Under the pieces are notes generated by a model. That model had not been told where the DNA came from. It saw only the letters and a program-made list of their open reading frames with translations, and did no database searches. This document shows positions 35,247 through 45,626 of a DNA stretch of 64,000 nucleotides, in pieces. The DNA is from Verpa conica. Its lineage: Eukaryota > Ascomycota > Pezizomycetes > Pezizales > Morchellaceae. A program made the position numbers and the translations under genes. Position 1 is the stretch's first letter. Every line of letters starts with the position of its first letter. The stretch is taken from NCBI GenBank assembly GCA_033030425.1, contig JAUFSD010000003.1, positions 2,170,001 to 2,234,000 of the forward strand. Reading direction: 5' to 3'.

Positions 35247-37316
35247 ACTAGAAATTGTCTCCCTTTTTTCTCCTTTTTTGACTTGTGGCCTTCGCAACAT
35301 ATTGAGTAAGTCTTTTATAGAATTCTCGGCTGGTGTTTGTATCCGACCCATAGCCTCCAATGTTTTATTGATTAATTGATTTATAGGGGCAAGGTACTTG
35401 CTAGACTCTATAAAAGTTGAGGTACCCATAGCCGGAGAATCCGTGGTCAGAGAATTCGCAGCCAGAGAATCCGTAGCAAGGGAATCTGCGGTCAGGGGAT
35501 CTACAGCCAAAGAACCCACAGTCAGGGAATCTGTAGTCAGAGAATCCTTAGTTGGAGGATCCACAGCTGGAGAATCCGCAATTAGGGTATTCACAGTGGG
35601 AGAATTCTTAGTTGGGGGATCCATAGCCGGAGAATCCACAGTCGGAGTATTCATAGTTAGAGAATCCGTAGTCGGAGAATGCTTAGTCGGAGAATCCGCA
35701 GTCAGCGGATCAACAGCCAAAGAATCCACAGTCAGGGAATCTGTAGTCGGAGAATCCTCAGTCGGGGAGCCTGTAGTTGGGGAATCCTCAGTCGAAGAAC
35801 TCGTAGTCGGGGAATCACCAGTAGTCCGGGAATACAGGGCATCTACTGCTGGAGAATCCTGCTGAGCCGGTTTCGACGTATACACGTTCCATATGGACAA
35901 AAGAGATTCCATGTTCTTGTAGTCCACTATAAAAGTTTCCTGAAAAACTTGAGAATCCTGTCGGTAAATACTACAAGATGGGGTATCTATCAGTCCTGTA
36001 ACCATAAGCTGACTAGCAGTATAATAATCAAGCTCTTCTCGGATTGTTTGCAATGGTACAATGCTAGGACATGGATCAACCGGTGTAATTGTATTTTTAA
36101 TGAGCCGGGGATCCTTGCGCTGTGTACACCCTGTATTATGGTCGAAGAAGTATGGTTTGCGGTTTATATAACGTTTCTCCCAGCCTCGGGTCATGTATTT
36201 ATGCATATATGGCCATTCGTGCCTTGCTAAACGAGGGGTAGCCTTCGCCTTACTCGAGTTACTTAGAGTGGATTTTGTGTAATATTTGACTTGGCCAGTG
36301 CGAGATATTCCAATTTTCCAAAGGTTTCCAGAGCCAATATCCAAGTTGGGGCTTGTTAGTGGGGTAATTTGAGCCTTGTCCCGGAGTTTCTGGGTAGGCT
36401 CTGAAAGAATTACCCCACTAATATTCTCCTCAGCATCCGCCAGGAAAGAACTCCTAAGCGGAGAAAATTTTGGAGCCTTCATCCGCTCCTTAAAGCGTAC
36501 CATGGAGGTATGATTCGAATCCCAGTCCCTCTTCAGGGGGGGGCCTATCTTGTGCACGAAGGAAGTTTTGGAACCTTTAGAATAAATCGGAAGGTTATGC
36601 TCGGCTTTTGAGGTGGTAATTGTCTTAAGCTCATGGGTAGCTATACTTGGGTCATGACAATACCATTTATAGTTACCCAAGAGTGTTGATTTCGGGTTCA
36701 GTACGGTTGTCTCCCACTCGTATTGTACCACCGGCTCTCCGTTTCCATGTAATTTTTCCGCACTAAAGACGCAGCGCTCCTCATTGAATTGAACGAAGGA
36801 ACCTTGGGGTTCATTATGAAGTGTTTTGCAGTACCCACTGGGCATGTTAGTCTCCTCCCCCCCCTTTTTCCTACTGACACTGCAGCGATAAACCAATACA
36901 ACCACGTTAAAAGGCTTTATATCTTTGCCCTTTGCATTCGTCGTTCCTCGTTGCCATAATGGCTGACAAAACTTAGACCACTCAGCCTCACCACCGCTGA
37001 CACCATTAGATAAACCTGTAAGATATCCAGAACATTCCTCCTTGTTCCGCTGGTTAATAATAACAGGCTCCCCAACTTTCTTGCCATTGATAACCACTTG
37101 AAAGCACAGGTAAAATGGGATATCATTATAGGGTGTAGAGTCTTTGCTTATGTAGCTAGTAACTGCGTACGCAATCCTGAATGGACATCCTTGGAGGATG
37201 GGGATTTGACGATACTCGCCTCGCTTGGAGTGATACTGAGATTTGTATTCGGGAATTGTACCCCATGGACTGATGAGGTTGAGGTAGAGGTCTTGTTCGG
37301 GCCCAGGGAAGTACAT
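34890..37316 (-). CDS. WW-like repeat protein, downstream member of tandem pair
   Basis: A single long open frame of 808 residues from ATG 37316. An N-terminal beta-rich domain (about 1-150) precedes a middle section that shares LPIYSKG with the neighbour's LPMYSRG. A degenerate WW domain follows (about 400: GWEKRYINRKPYFFDHNTG, then TQRKDPR). Its second Trp is replaced by Arg, so ligand binding is probably altered or lost. Then comes a Pro/Ser/Thr/Asp pentapeptide array (35425-35826) and a strongly basic 16-residue repeat tail that ends abruptly inside a repeat unit. Protein-like codon order and shared motifs suggest an old tandem duplication with later decay. Function is unknown; the basic tail suggests a nuclear or nucleic-acid-binding role. 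Confidence 0.68.
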   Translation of the reverse strand: MYFPGPEQDLYLNLISPWGTIPEYKSQYHSKRGEYRQIPILQGCPFRIAYAVTSYISKDSTPYNDIPFYLCFQVVINGKKVGEPVIINQRNKEECSGYLTGLSNGVSGGEAEWSKFCQPLWQRGTTNAKGKDIKPFNVVVLVYRCSVSRKKGGEETNMPSGYCKTLHNEPQGSFVQFNEERCVFSAEKLHGNGEPVVQYEWETTVLNPKSTLLGNYKWYCHDPSIATHELKTITTSKAEHNLPIYSKGSKTSFVHKIGPPLKRDWDSNHTSMVRFKERMKAPKFSPLRSSFLADAEENISGVILSEPTQKLRDKAQITPLTSPNLDIGSGNLWKIGISRTGQVKYYTKSTLSNSSKAKATPRLARHEWPYMHKYMTRGWEKRYINRKPYFFDHNTGCTQRKDPRLIKNTITPVDPCPSIVPLQTIREELDYYTASQLMVTGLIDTPSCSIYRQDSQVFQETFIVDYKNMESLLSIWNVYTSKPAQQDSPAVDALYSRTTGDSPTTSSSTEDSPTTGSPTEDSPTTDSLTVDSLAVDPLTADSPTKHSPTTDSLTMNTPTVDSPAMDPPTKNSPTVNTLIADSPAVDPPTKDSLTTDSLTVGSLAVDPLTADSLATDSLAANSLTTDSPAMGTSTFIESSKYLAPINQLINKTLEAMGRIQTPAENSIKDLLNMLRRPQVKKGEKRETISSDEGDKKRVGKRKRTLSDEGDKTGMGGKKKKSDDKEDKKGGVKRERTFSDDEDKKGRLKRKRNSIDKEDQQGETKKKRTSITKEDQKGETKKEGNFYRQGGSKRRNKKRGASSNEEDRK
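35425..35826 (-). repeat. 15-bp coding minisatellite (pentapeptide array)
   Basis: About 25 imperfect 15-bp units encode D-S-P/L-T-T/V/A. The unit length keeps the frame. The same array is also open on the plus strand over more than 150 codons, which explains the overlapping ORFs and shows how stop-poor the unit is. Confidence 0.9.
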
Positions 37317-37729
37317 TTCTGCGGGTATTGAAGAAGCTGAAATTATGATACTGGAAAGATGGGGTTAAACGGAGATGGAGTGATAGAGTGATAGAGGGGT
37401 AGAGGGGAATCTGTTGAGATAGATGAGCGAAGATTTAATAATCAATGGGGGCTTTCAGGAAGAATTATATAAATGGGGTTATACCCTCAGCCTTGAGCAA
37501 ATAGAAGAGAGGGGGGCTTACAGCCTGCAATCCACAATCCACTCTACTCTGCAGCGGAGTTCAGCAGGCAAGAAATGGCCAATCCCTAGGAATAAAAACG
37601 CCCGCAATAATTATTGATATGGTACATAAATCTTCCTTTTCGGCACGGCAGGAATAACAGAATACAACGCCTCCCAATTACCGCCACAATATCCAAATTT
37701 CCGTCTCTAAAGAACTACTTACTCCTCCC
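37317..37729. other. intergenic, WW2 promoter / PAF1 3' side
   Basis: A 413-bp spacer with no gene seen. Upstream of the WW2 ATG it has short direct repeats of AGAGTGATAGAG near 37377-37400. Confidence 0.5.
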
Positions 37730-39169
37730 TTACTCCCCAATCGCTGCTTTTGGGTTATCCATCCGTGCCTTTTGTTCATCTCTTCTCCTCCTCTCTTCTC
37801 CATTCAAGCTCCTAACCTTAACATTCATAACCTCTGGAGGCTTTTCTGCTTCATCCTCATCTTCAAGATCTTCACGCCTCATGGGCATTCCCGGGGGGAA
37901 TTTGCTCTTCCTCCTTGGCCTGAGCACATATCTCGTCAGGATAGGGTAGAAGTATGCCCCTCTCGGCTTCTCATTATCCCCTTGATGGAAAATCAATGCT
38001 GCCTCTTCAACATCATCGGAGTGCTGCTTATGGCTTTTCGTTTCGTATGAGCGAATATAATCATACTTGAACTCATCTTCATCCTCAACCGGATCCTCAT
38101 CGTCCGAAGGATCATCATTATATGCCGAGAATTTACGTTTAATCCCATTCGCAATACTCGTCGAAGCAGGGAGGTAATAATCGAATATATCTTGACCAAC
38201 CGCATCAACATTCCCTTCCTCATCTATCGGTTTTTCATGAGGCTTCAACAAGCCCACATCCAACCTCGTATCACGCTTACTCCCAGACGCAACAGGGTTC
38301 GCTGAGAATTTAAACAGCATGTATCCGCCGCTATCGCTCGTCGCGTTAAAGTCTGGAAGTAGCGGATACGTCTCCACTGCGCGGAGCTGCGGTTTATTGG
38401 GGTGTCTAAGCTCCTTCCAGTTTCGCTCGGCGTTGGCTGCAGCTTTGTCTCCAGCCGCGAGGTTCTTGAGACCGTTTGAGCCTTGGCCTGCAGTCTCGGG
38501 GTTGGCCACATCGAAACCTTTGAGAATGGCTTGGAGGATACGGAGAGGGTCATTGTCTTGGTCTTTTGTGGCAGTACGTTTGGCGCGCGAGGCCATAAGC
38601 ATGCGCTCAGAGGTTGCGGAGCCACTGCCTTTAAAGGTAGAGCGCGATTGTTCGGCGGAGATGTATTCAGTGCGGCGGAGGAAGGAGATTGCGGATGCGG
38701 AGCCAGTCTTGGTGAGCGCGGTTTGCCCAAGGGAAGAGGCGGAGCGTAAGAGGAGGCGGTCGCGAGGGTCAGGGGCGGGGGTAGGATCGAGGGGTCGGAT
38801 GGCTAGGTATCTGTATTAGTTGGGTAATGACGAAGAGAAACCTCTGCGCGAGTTTGGGAATAGCTGGTGGAAGAAACAGATAGACAATTCTAAACAGAAC
38901 AGGACGAGGAACCCACCAGCATCATCACCATCAAAAACTCTCGGCACATGCACCATATCCAACGGCATTCCCAGCTCCGAATCCACATCTACACTAATCG
39001 ACTCAGTCCTCGCAAGCTTACTCGCAAATGACGTGTCGGTGAACTGTGCCGCGGCACTATTGGGGATATCTAGAAGCTTTGGCGGACATTGTGGTGGAGG
39101 GAGAGTGTTTTGATAACGTATGCGGACTATATAGTCCTGTGGGTAACCGCGAGGAGTGGGCCGCGACAT
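37730..39169 (-). CDS. PAF1: PAF1, subunit of the RNA polymerase II-associated Paf1 complex
   Basis: Two exons (39169-38917, 38802-37730) encode 441 residues. The protein is the scaffold of Paf1C, which acts in transcription elongation and histone modification. The N terminus has the signature QDYIVRIRYQNTLPPPQCPPKLLDIPN (read at about 11-37). Further blocks are GMPLDMV..PRVFDGD, FLRRTEYISAEQ, DYYLP, and EEAALIFHQGDNEKPRGAYFYPI. The tail is acidic then basic (ERRRRDEQKARMD). The ATG at 39169 is chosen because the open frame upstream has only a TTG. The intron acceptor is the CTAG at 38804-38803, because the nearer ACAG would place a stop in frame. Confidence 0.9.
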
Positions 39170-39739
39170 TGTTTCTCGTGACAAGACGGGTATAGTGAAG
39201 GTGAATTGTCGTGGTTGTGGGCTCGTTCGAGGACAGAGGTTGTGGAAGCTCTGTTGTGACGGGCCGCGAGGTAAAGATTCGGACGAGGGATCCTGCCAAG
39301 AGCCACTATGGGCCAGGGTTGAAGTTGCTGCGAGTGATTGTAGATGAAGACTACTGTCTCACATATTGTCTCGAGTATCTTTAGGTATCGTTGAGTATTA
39401 TTTGATCGCGTTAGAAATCTGGTTAGTTGGAGAGATGGAGTATAAAACGTTACCCGAGAGTTGACGTATAAGGGTTAATGGCCCCAGAGTGTGCCTAACT
39501 ACACACCCAAATGAAAAGAGCCTACCAGGGCCTAAGGTATAGATTTTGATTCTGTGTAGTAACTGAAGATAACATAAACTTAGATAAATACATGTATGTA
39601 CTATTTCCGCTTATGGTCGATCAAAGGGGCTACACTCTATTGTTGATAATAAAATTTAATATCTTCTCTCCTTCCCCAATAAATACTAACTACCGTACTA
39701 AGAACCCCCCCCCCCCCAAAGAAAAACATTACTCTCCCA
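39170..39739. other. intergenic between PAF1 and ARP8
   Basis: Mixed composition. Contains a 13-C run at 39705-39717 just past the ARP8 stop. No gene seen. Confidence 0.6.
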
Positions 39740-42344
39740 CTAAAAAGTCCATAAGCACTTATAAGTCAACAACCTCGCCCCCAGCATATCGTACTCATTT
39801 TGTCTAATCCAACTATCATTCGTGCCCCTCAACTTCCCAAATACACTAGCACCCTTCCACACAATCACCTGGGGATCCAGCTCTCTCGGCGGAACGCCAA
39901 TAATAATTTGGTAATCCTTATTCGGCTTCAACATGCGCATCTTCTCCTCCAGCATGTGGTTGAAACCAGACACCAACCCTCCTCCACCAACTACCATGAT
40001 TCCAGACAAAAAGTCACGAATCTTCTTCTCCTCGCCTTTTGCGGCGTGGGTGATGGACTCGACGATGGCTCGGTCGAGTGGCATTAGCGGGACTATCTTA
40101 TCTCGTTCTTCGGCCAACTCGAGCGGAGAACGTCCACCGCCGCTTGTGGGACCGCCGACCGAGCCACCACCGAAAACCATTATTCCGTTTGGACCGGGCT
40201 GTAGCGGAGTCGCGGTACCGGCGTTGGGGGTGCCTTCAGGTGCAGGGGAGCCAGCAACGGAAGAGCGTGGGGTGTCGGTAGATGTATTAAGGTGCATACC
40301 GAATGACGATGGGAAAGAAGGCTGTGGGGGGCGGGCAGGGGTGACGAGGGCTGGGTTGGTGCCATTGAAGGATTCGGGGTTGGGCGAAGGAGGGCGTGGT
40401 GCAAGGGACTGGAAAAGTTGGAATTGGGCAGAAGAGAGTGGGTCATTGGGGTGGCCATCATAGAGATCATAGGAGCGCTCCCAGAGGGAACGGCGCCCGC
40501 GGAGTTTCTCGGAATGATCAAGGAGGTTAGGGCTGTAATGAGTCTAAATGGGATTATCAGCTTAGGACCACTACTCAAGAAGGAATTAATGGAATACAAA
40601 CCAATGGAGCAAGCATAACTTCGTCATATGTCTTGAAGGAATATTTTTTCGTATCTTGGTCTGGAGTTCGTAGATGGAAATCATGCGCTTGCACACTAAC
40701 ATCGGAGTCGTTGAGTGTGGAGTACTTTTTTTTCAGTTCCTCAGCTAAAAGGTAGTCATAACGGTGCCAGAGGTTGATATCCTGGTATGGGAAGTTGTTT
40801 GATAGCATCATTTGTAGTAAAGCTTCCGTTACATCCTGACCACCGTATTTAAGGTTTAACCGTGACTCTTGTACACACATTCCCTCCTCTACACAACAGA
40901 TGGAGGTTTTCTGGGCACCAATATCGACAATACAGGCTTGGGAATAACCTGCGCCGAAAGAAGCCGCCAATGATTCCTACTTCATGTTAGCTTATGCTAA
41001 ACCCTAACCCTGTTGACCAAAACTTTGTGGAAAACGGTCCTAGATTGGGGAGTGGGAATACCTGTATGATGCAAACTTGTGAGAACCAAAACTCCTTCAG
41101 TAGCAAATCCAACATCTCTGTCACATAATTCTTCTCATACAAATCAGGCACTACTAGCACACAGGAATATGACTTCAAATCCTTTTTCTCCAGCTTCATT
41201 TCCCTATTAATTGCATCCTCAATAATCGTAGAAATATCCTCAAGTACTCTCCTCTTTGACTTATAATCTCGCTCATTGAATGTGCCATATCTGATCGGCC
41301 AGAACAACCTATAGCGCGGGTTTGAGTTATCTGGAATTCTAAGAGCTTCATGGCCAACGAAATATTCGCTCTTCTTCGTCATCTCAGTCCAGTCGACACG
41401 GTAGGGATCATTGTGTTCTTTGATGATTTCGGGGGGTGTGCGGCGATTGTAGGAGAGAACGAGATCTCGTGAGTTAGGGAGAATGCGACGTTTATTATGG
41501 CGCATACGAACTTTGAGCTCATTGGACATTTTGTTAAATTCGGTTTCAAACTAGGTAATGTAAGCACATGCAATAATCCGGTGAGTGGGAGGCATAGTAA
41601 TCGAACCTCCTCCCCGAACAAGCCCTCCTCAGGGTCTACCTCGTCGCCATCATCATCCATAACCTTCATCCGCTTCGGGCTCCTCTCTTCTTCTTCAAAC
41701 TCGGCCTTCGGTGACCTCCTCGCAATAACATTAGGCAGACTCTTCGGCAGCGCATCATTCGCAAGCCCAATCCTCAGATTCTGAGACCCTGGGTGAATAA
41801 CAATGACCTTGCTCCCTAGTGTCGCTTCTTCCTGTTCCTCTGCCGCCACAGTTGCAGCTGCGTCATCCACAACAGCTTGACTGTCAATATCCATAGCATT
41901 CGGGTCAACCGCAGCAGCAGCGGCAGCTTGTTTCTCCTTTTCAAGGAGGACGGCTTGCGCCTTGACAGCTTCTTCTTGCTGCTGCCGGAATACCATAATC
42001 TGGTCTTCTCGTTTGAGATACTCCCTACTTTGTGTCAGACCCATGCGAGTGAGAAGGGGTGAGCGAAACGGACGTGTAGTAGTTCTTCTGGTTGATCATG
42101 GGTGTCATAGGCCAAGAGTGCGTCCGGAGGTTATTATCGGTCCGCTCAAGACCTGCATATATAAAATCAGCTCTGGAACCTGCAGCTTCATTAAATAATG
42201 AGACATACCCTCCTCGCGCATGAGCGCTCTTCCAGACCTCTTCGGCGGTGGCATCTTTGGTTTCACAGGCTGTAATGGTGGGGTAGCGGTAGCTGCCGGG
42301 GCGACAGTAATGTCAGGAATTGACGGTGACGGAGCCCTAGACAT
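39740..42344 (-). CDS. ARP8: actin-related protein 8 (INO80 chromatin remodeller)
   Basis: Six exons (42344-42209, 42152-42074, 42024-41607, 41550-41062, 40976-40602, 40543-39740) encode 766 residues. Arp8 is the nucleosome/DNA-binding module of INO80. Family blocks: MREEG spliced to LERTDNN, NQKNYYTEYLKREDQI, VIVIHPGSQNLRIGLA, RDLVLSYNRR, SLAASFGAGYSQACIVDIGAQKTS, LRGRRSLWERSYDLYDGHPNDP, SGIMVVGGGGLVSGF, PRELDPQVIVWKGASVFGKL, and the end GARLLTYKCLWTF. Two low-complexity inserts are present, one Ala/Glu-rich at about 95-140 and one Pro/Gly-rich before the last domain. Three donors are unusual (GTCCGT, GTTCGA, GTTTGT), so those junctions rest on family alignment. Confidence 0.9.
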
Positions 42345-42672
42345 GATTCCTGTGCAATCCTAAGAGGTGACTATGTGAATGAAACGTGTTGTGGGTGAGA
42401 GTTGGAGCCCTCCGTGATTGAGGTTGTTGTTACTGGCTCTGTCTGAATGTTGGGTATCTCGCGTCGTTTTTGCTTGGCGGCGGTTCATCTCGGCTTACTA
42501 AGGGGGATTTTACACGTTTCTCCTAAGCTGCTGCAGCTCCCAAGAATTTCTCCTGAGAATCATCTTGGAAAGACTAGCAGCATAGATACTATATACGAGA
42601 CCTATTGTTTTTCAACTACTTGTTCTCGAATATCTACCACTTTAACTCACTCCTTCACAGAAAATAGCCGCC
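42345..42672. promoter_or_regulatory. bidirectional promoter, ARP8 / ARL1
   Basis: A compact 328-bp divergent spacer separates the two ATGs. No clear TATA box. The last 50 bp before ARL1 are C/T-rich. Confidence 0.55.
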
Positions 42673-43685
42673 ATGGGAGTTATCCAGAGCATGTTCTCGC
42701 GATTATTGTCGAAGAAGGAAGTCCGGATATTGATATTGGGTCTTGTGTGTAGCTCCCCTGGACTTCTCGGGAGATCTTTTACTGACGATGTGGGGGTGAT
42801 GATAGGATAACGCTGGAAAAACCACACTACTCTACCGGCTGAAGGTATGGGAACCCTAAAGGAGAAGGGGAGCTTTATCTAACAGGGTCTCTCTAGATAG
42901 GCGAAGTCGTGACTACAGTCCCTACCATCGGTTTCAATGTCGAGAGTGTCACATACAAGAACCTGAACTTCAATGTCTGGGTATGTAGATCTCTCCTACC
43001 CTATATCAAGACCAAGCATGGTAGCTGGGAGCTAACAAACATTACAGGATCTAGGTATGAGCTGAACAAAACAAGACCTCCAGCGGTAGACAAACAACAC
43101 ACTAACACTCCCTAGGTGGTCAAACATCCATCCGACCCTACTGGCGCTGCTACTACGCCAACACAGCAGCTGTCGTCTTCGTTGTCGACGCCACCGATAA
43201 CACACGACTTGAGACCGCTGCTGAGGAGCTAGCAGCCATGCTCAACGAGGACGAGCTACGAGATGCAAGTTTACTCGTGTTTGCAAACAAGCAGGATCAA
43301 CCCGGTGTACTAGGTGCTGCTGAGATTAGTGAGGCACTAAAGCTTCCCAGCTTGAAGGAGAGGAACTGGAGCATTTTTGGGTGTAGTGCTGTCACAGGTG
43401 ATGGTGAGTGAGAGTGGTTTCTTATCAGAGATCTAGTGGGGTTATGGCGGGGTTAGGGGGGTAGAATAATTTTATAGATGGAGAAATATCACAGCGAGGG
43501 AACGAGTTTAATATGACTTTCGGATGAAATTGCTGACGCGTCCTCCCGGGATTATAGGTGTAAATGACGGCATGGATTGGCTGGTGGTGCGTATATTCTC
43601 TCCTCATACATCCTTGTCTCCATTATCACTTTAACATGCTGACGATACACTTATTATACAGACTACTGTTCAAGAGAACCAATAG
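42673..43685 (+). CDS. ARL1: ADP-ribosylation factor-like GTPase Arl1
   Basis: Seven exons (42673-42744, 42806-42844, 42897-42980, 43048-43054, 43116-43403, 43558-43586, 43662-43685) encode 180 residues, the normal length. Arl1 is a trans-Golgi small GTPase that recruits GRIP-domain tethers. Gly2 is available for N-myristoylation (MGVIQSMFS). Motifs: [40 protein letters not shown], and NKQD. Exon 4 is only 7 nt (GATCTAG) and supplies Asp-Leu and the first base of Gly in the invariant DLGGQ switch-II motif. Without it the motif cannot be built. Sequence fits Arl1 better than Arf1 ([13 protein letters not shown]). Confidence 0.95.
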
Positions 43686-44916
43686 TCGTACCACAGGCAA
43701 CTTCAGCTTCGAGAAATTGGACGTATATATAACACGAATATTCTTATTTTGCCTATCGATGGCTTGGTTGGTTAGAGTGCTGGATCCATGATATGGCGAC
43801 TGTTTGATTAATTGCCGGTTTTTTTCTTCATTTTCCCCCTCTTATTGAGTCGCTTGTTTGTGTCCAAGAAGGCTTTCTTCCTGCAGATAGAGGGAGTGGG
43901 AGTAATGATGTGTAGTCTCCCTTAGATCATTGTGGGGAGCTGGGTGCGTAATGAATACCATTTTATTGATGAGGAAACTTAAGCATGATCTATATAATCC
44001 ATTGCCCAATTCCCATGATATTCTTGAGTTAGGATTAGTAATTACTCATCCATAGAATAAACCGTAAGTAGATGCATGCTCAGGAATACCCACAACTCCA
44101 GTACTGATCCAACCGTAATATCTCGCTGCCATCTACCCGATATACTCCCGAAAAAGTTCTCGGTAGCGCGGATCAAGTGCGGGGGGGCAGTTTTTTATAA
44201 ATTATATTCATGCATGCACAAAGATTGGGTTTTGTGGGGCGACAAGTACTTGTGATATCAAAACTGCCGTATGTACGTATTCCTCATAGAGTTTCTAAAG
44301 GGCCAAGGTTATGAGCCTCCAAGTCCTGCGAAAGCCGGGGTTTGGCCTGTAGTTTAGCCGTTATTTCGCCTACCTGCCCGCCCGCGTACTTGCCTTGCAT
44401 ATAGTAGTATTACTTTCGGGCCTACTGCGATTAATTGGGTTGTGTTCAGTCAGTGATTGATAATTGTGAGCGACAGTTTTGAGTTCTGTAGATGACTAGA
44501 AATGGTGATGCTGAGGTTATAAATCTGGATTCTTAAACCTTCATCTGTGCAAATAGAATGGTTCTCGAGGTGTAAGCAAAGAGTGATCTAGGCACTCGAG
44601 TGTGAATAATTACTCTTAGCCTAGTTGTTTATGGATAACCCGGAGCACGGCCTCAGGAGTGGGGTCCACCTATCAAACAACGCCCGAGGATCATCACGAA
44701 GTAGAGTACATCTGTATGACCTGCTCCGCATCCGGGATGACCTGCAATGCCAGTAACCAAGTCCCTGCTTAGTATTGCCAGGAGGTCTAGAACACGATTA
44801 TACACCGAAACGCCAAAGCCAGAACAAACACGAACAAGCCTCTACTCTACTCCATGGCCTAACGGCTATCCCCGGACCTTACACTATCAGTCTCTACAGT
44901 AAGCCAGCCGGAAGCG

Positions 44917-44963
44917 GCGGGCGGCGACCGTTGACCAGATTTCTACCGCTCGTCGCCGCCCGC
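44917..44963. repeat. GC-rich 12-bp inverted repeat
   Basis: GCGGGCGGCGAC (44917-44928) is perfectly complementary to GTCGCCGCCCGC (44952-44963) with a 23-nt loop. It stands out in an AT-rich spacer. It could be a structured RNA stem or a repeat fragment. Confidence 0.75.
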
Positions 44964-45490
44964 GGTGCCGGGTGTGCTTGCCCGGGATGGCCACCGCTGG
45001 GCTAGCGGAATGCGGGGGAGACCCGCGATCAATCTGTGATATCATAAGAGGTAGAAGCCCCGGCCAATTGGAATTCTTCCATTGGCGATAAAGAAAGAAA
45101 GAAAAGACAGGGACGATCTTCCGGATGCAATTCATCGCTACAGTCATACCTTGCTATGCCGAGTGCCAAGGGTATGGATAGCAGGGTATTCGGGTAGTAA
45201 GTTGACTCTTGTAGTGGAAGAAATGGAGATTTCGTGCAGTGTCTACAATGTGAATGCTGCGAGATGTTTCTATGAGGATCCGGTGGAATTCTGTGTTTTC
45301 GGCTTACGGTAGAGCTTTAGAACCCGGAATGTAGATTCCGAGGCCCTGCTTCTTCATCTACGTTCTCAGCATCAAACTCTAGACTCGCATCTTGTAAGCT
45401 GTCTTGTGTGGGGCCGTTGTTGGTGATACTAAGCAGGGCATTGGCCATCTCGTGGTATTCTTGGCGTGCAGCTGTCTGAGCTCCCCAATC

Positions 45491-45500
45491 GTATATATAT
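45491..45500 (+). promoter_or_regulatory. TATA-box candidate for catalase
   Basis: GTATATATAT lies about 130 bp upstream of the catalase ATG and is followed by a C/T-rich leader. Position and sequence fit a core promoter. Confidence 0.4.
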
Positions 45501-45626
45501 CCCGTGCTCGCCCATGTCCTCGCTCCTCAACGTGTCTCGATAATATACTTCATATAAGGAGTTCTTCTTCAATTGAGTCTTACAAATATCATTTCATCTC
45601 CCACAAAAAGTAACCAATCAGGCAAC

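Larger units (their letters stand above)
43686..45626. other. 1.9-kb intergenic
   Basis: No supported gene. A GC-rich hairpin sits at 44917-44963. The right end holds the catalase promoter. Confidence 0.6.

Noticed and set aside
35398..36230. Two plus-strand ORFs over the WW2 gene
   Set aside because: They are shadows of the 15-bp repeat array, which lacks stops on both strands.
40985..41015. CCCTAACCCT telomere-like motif inside an ARP8 intron
   Set aside because: Only about two units and within an intron; expected by chance.
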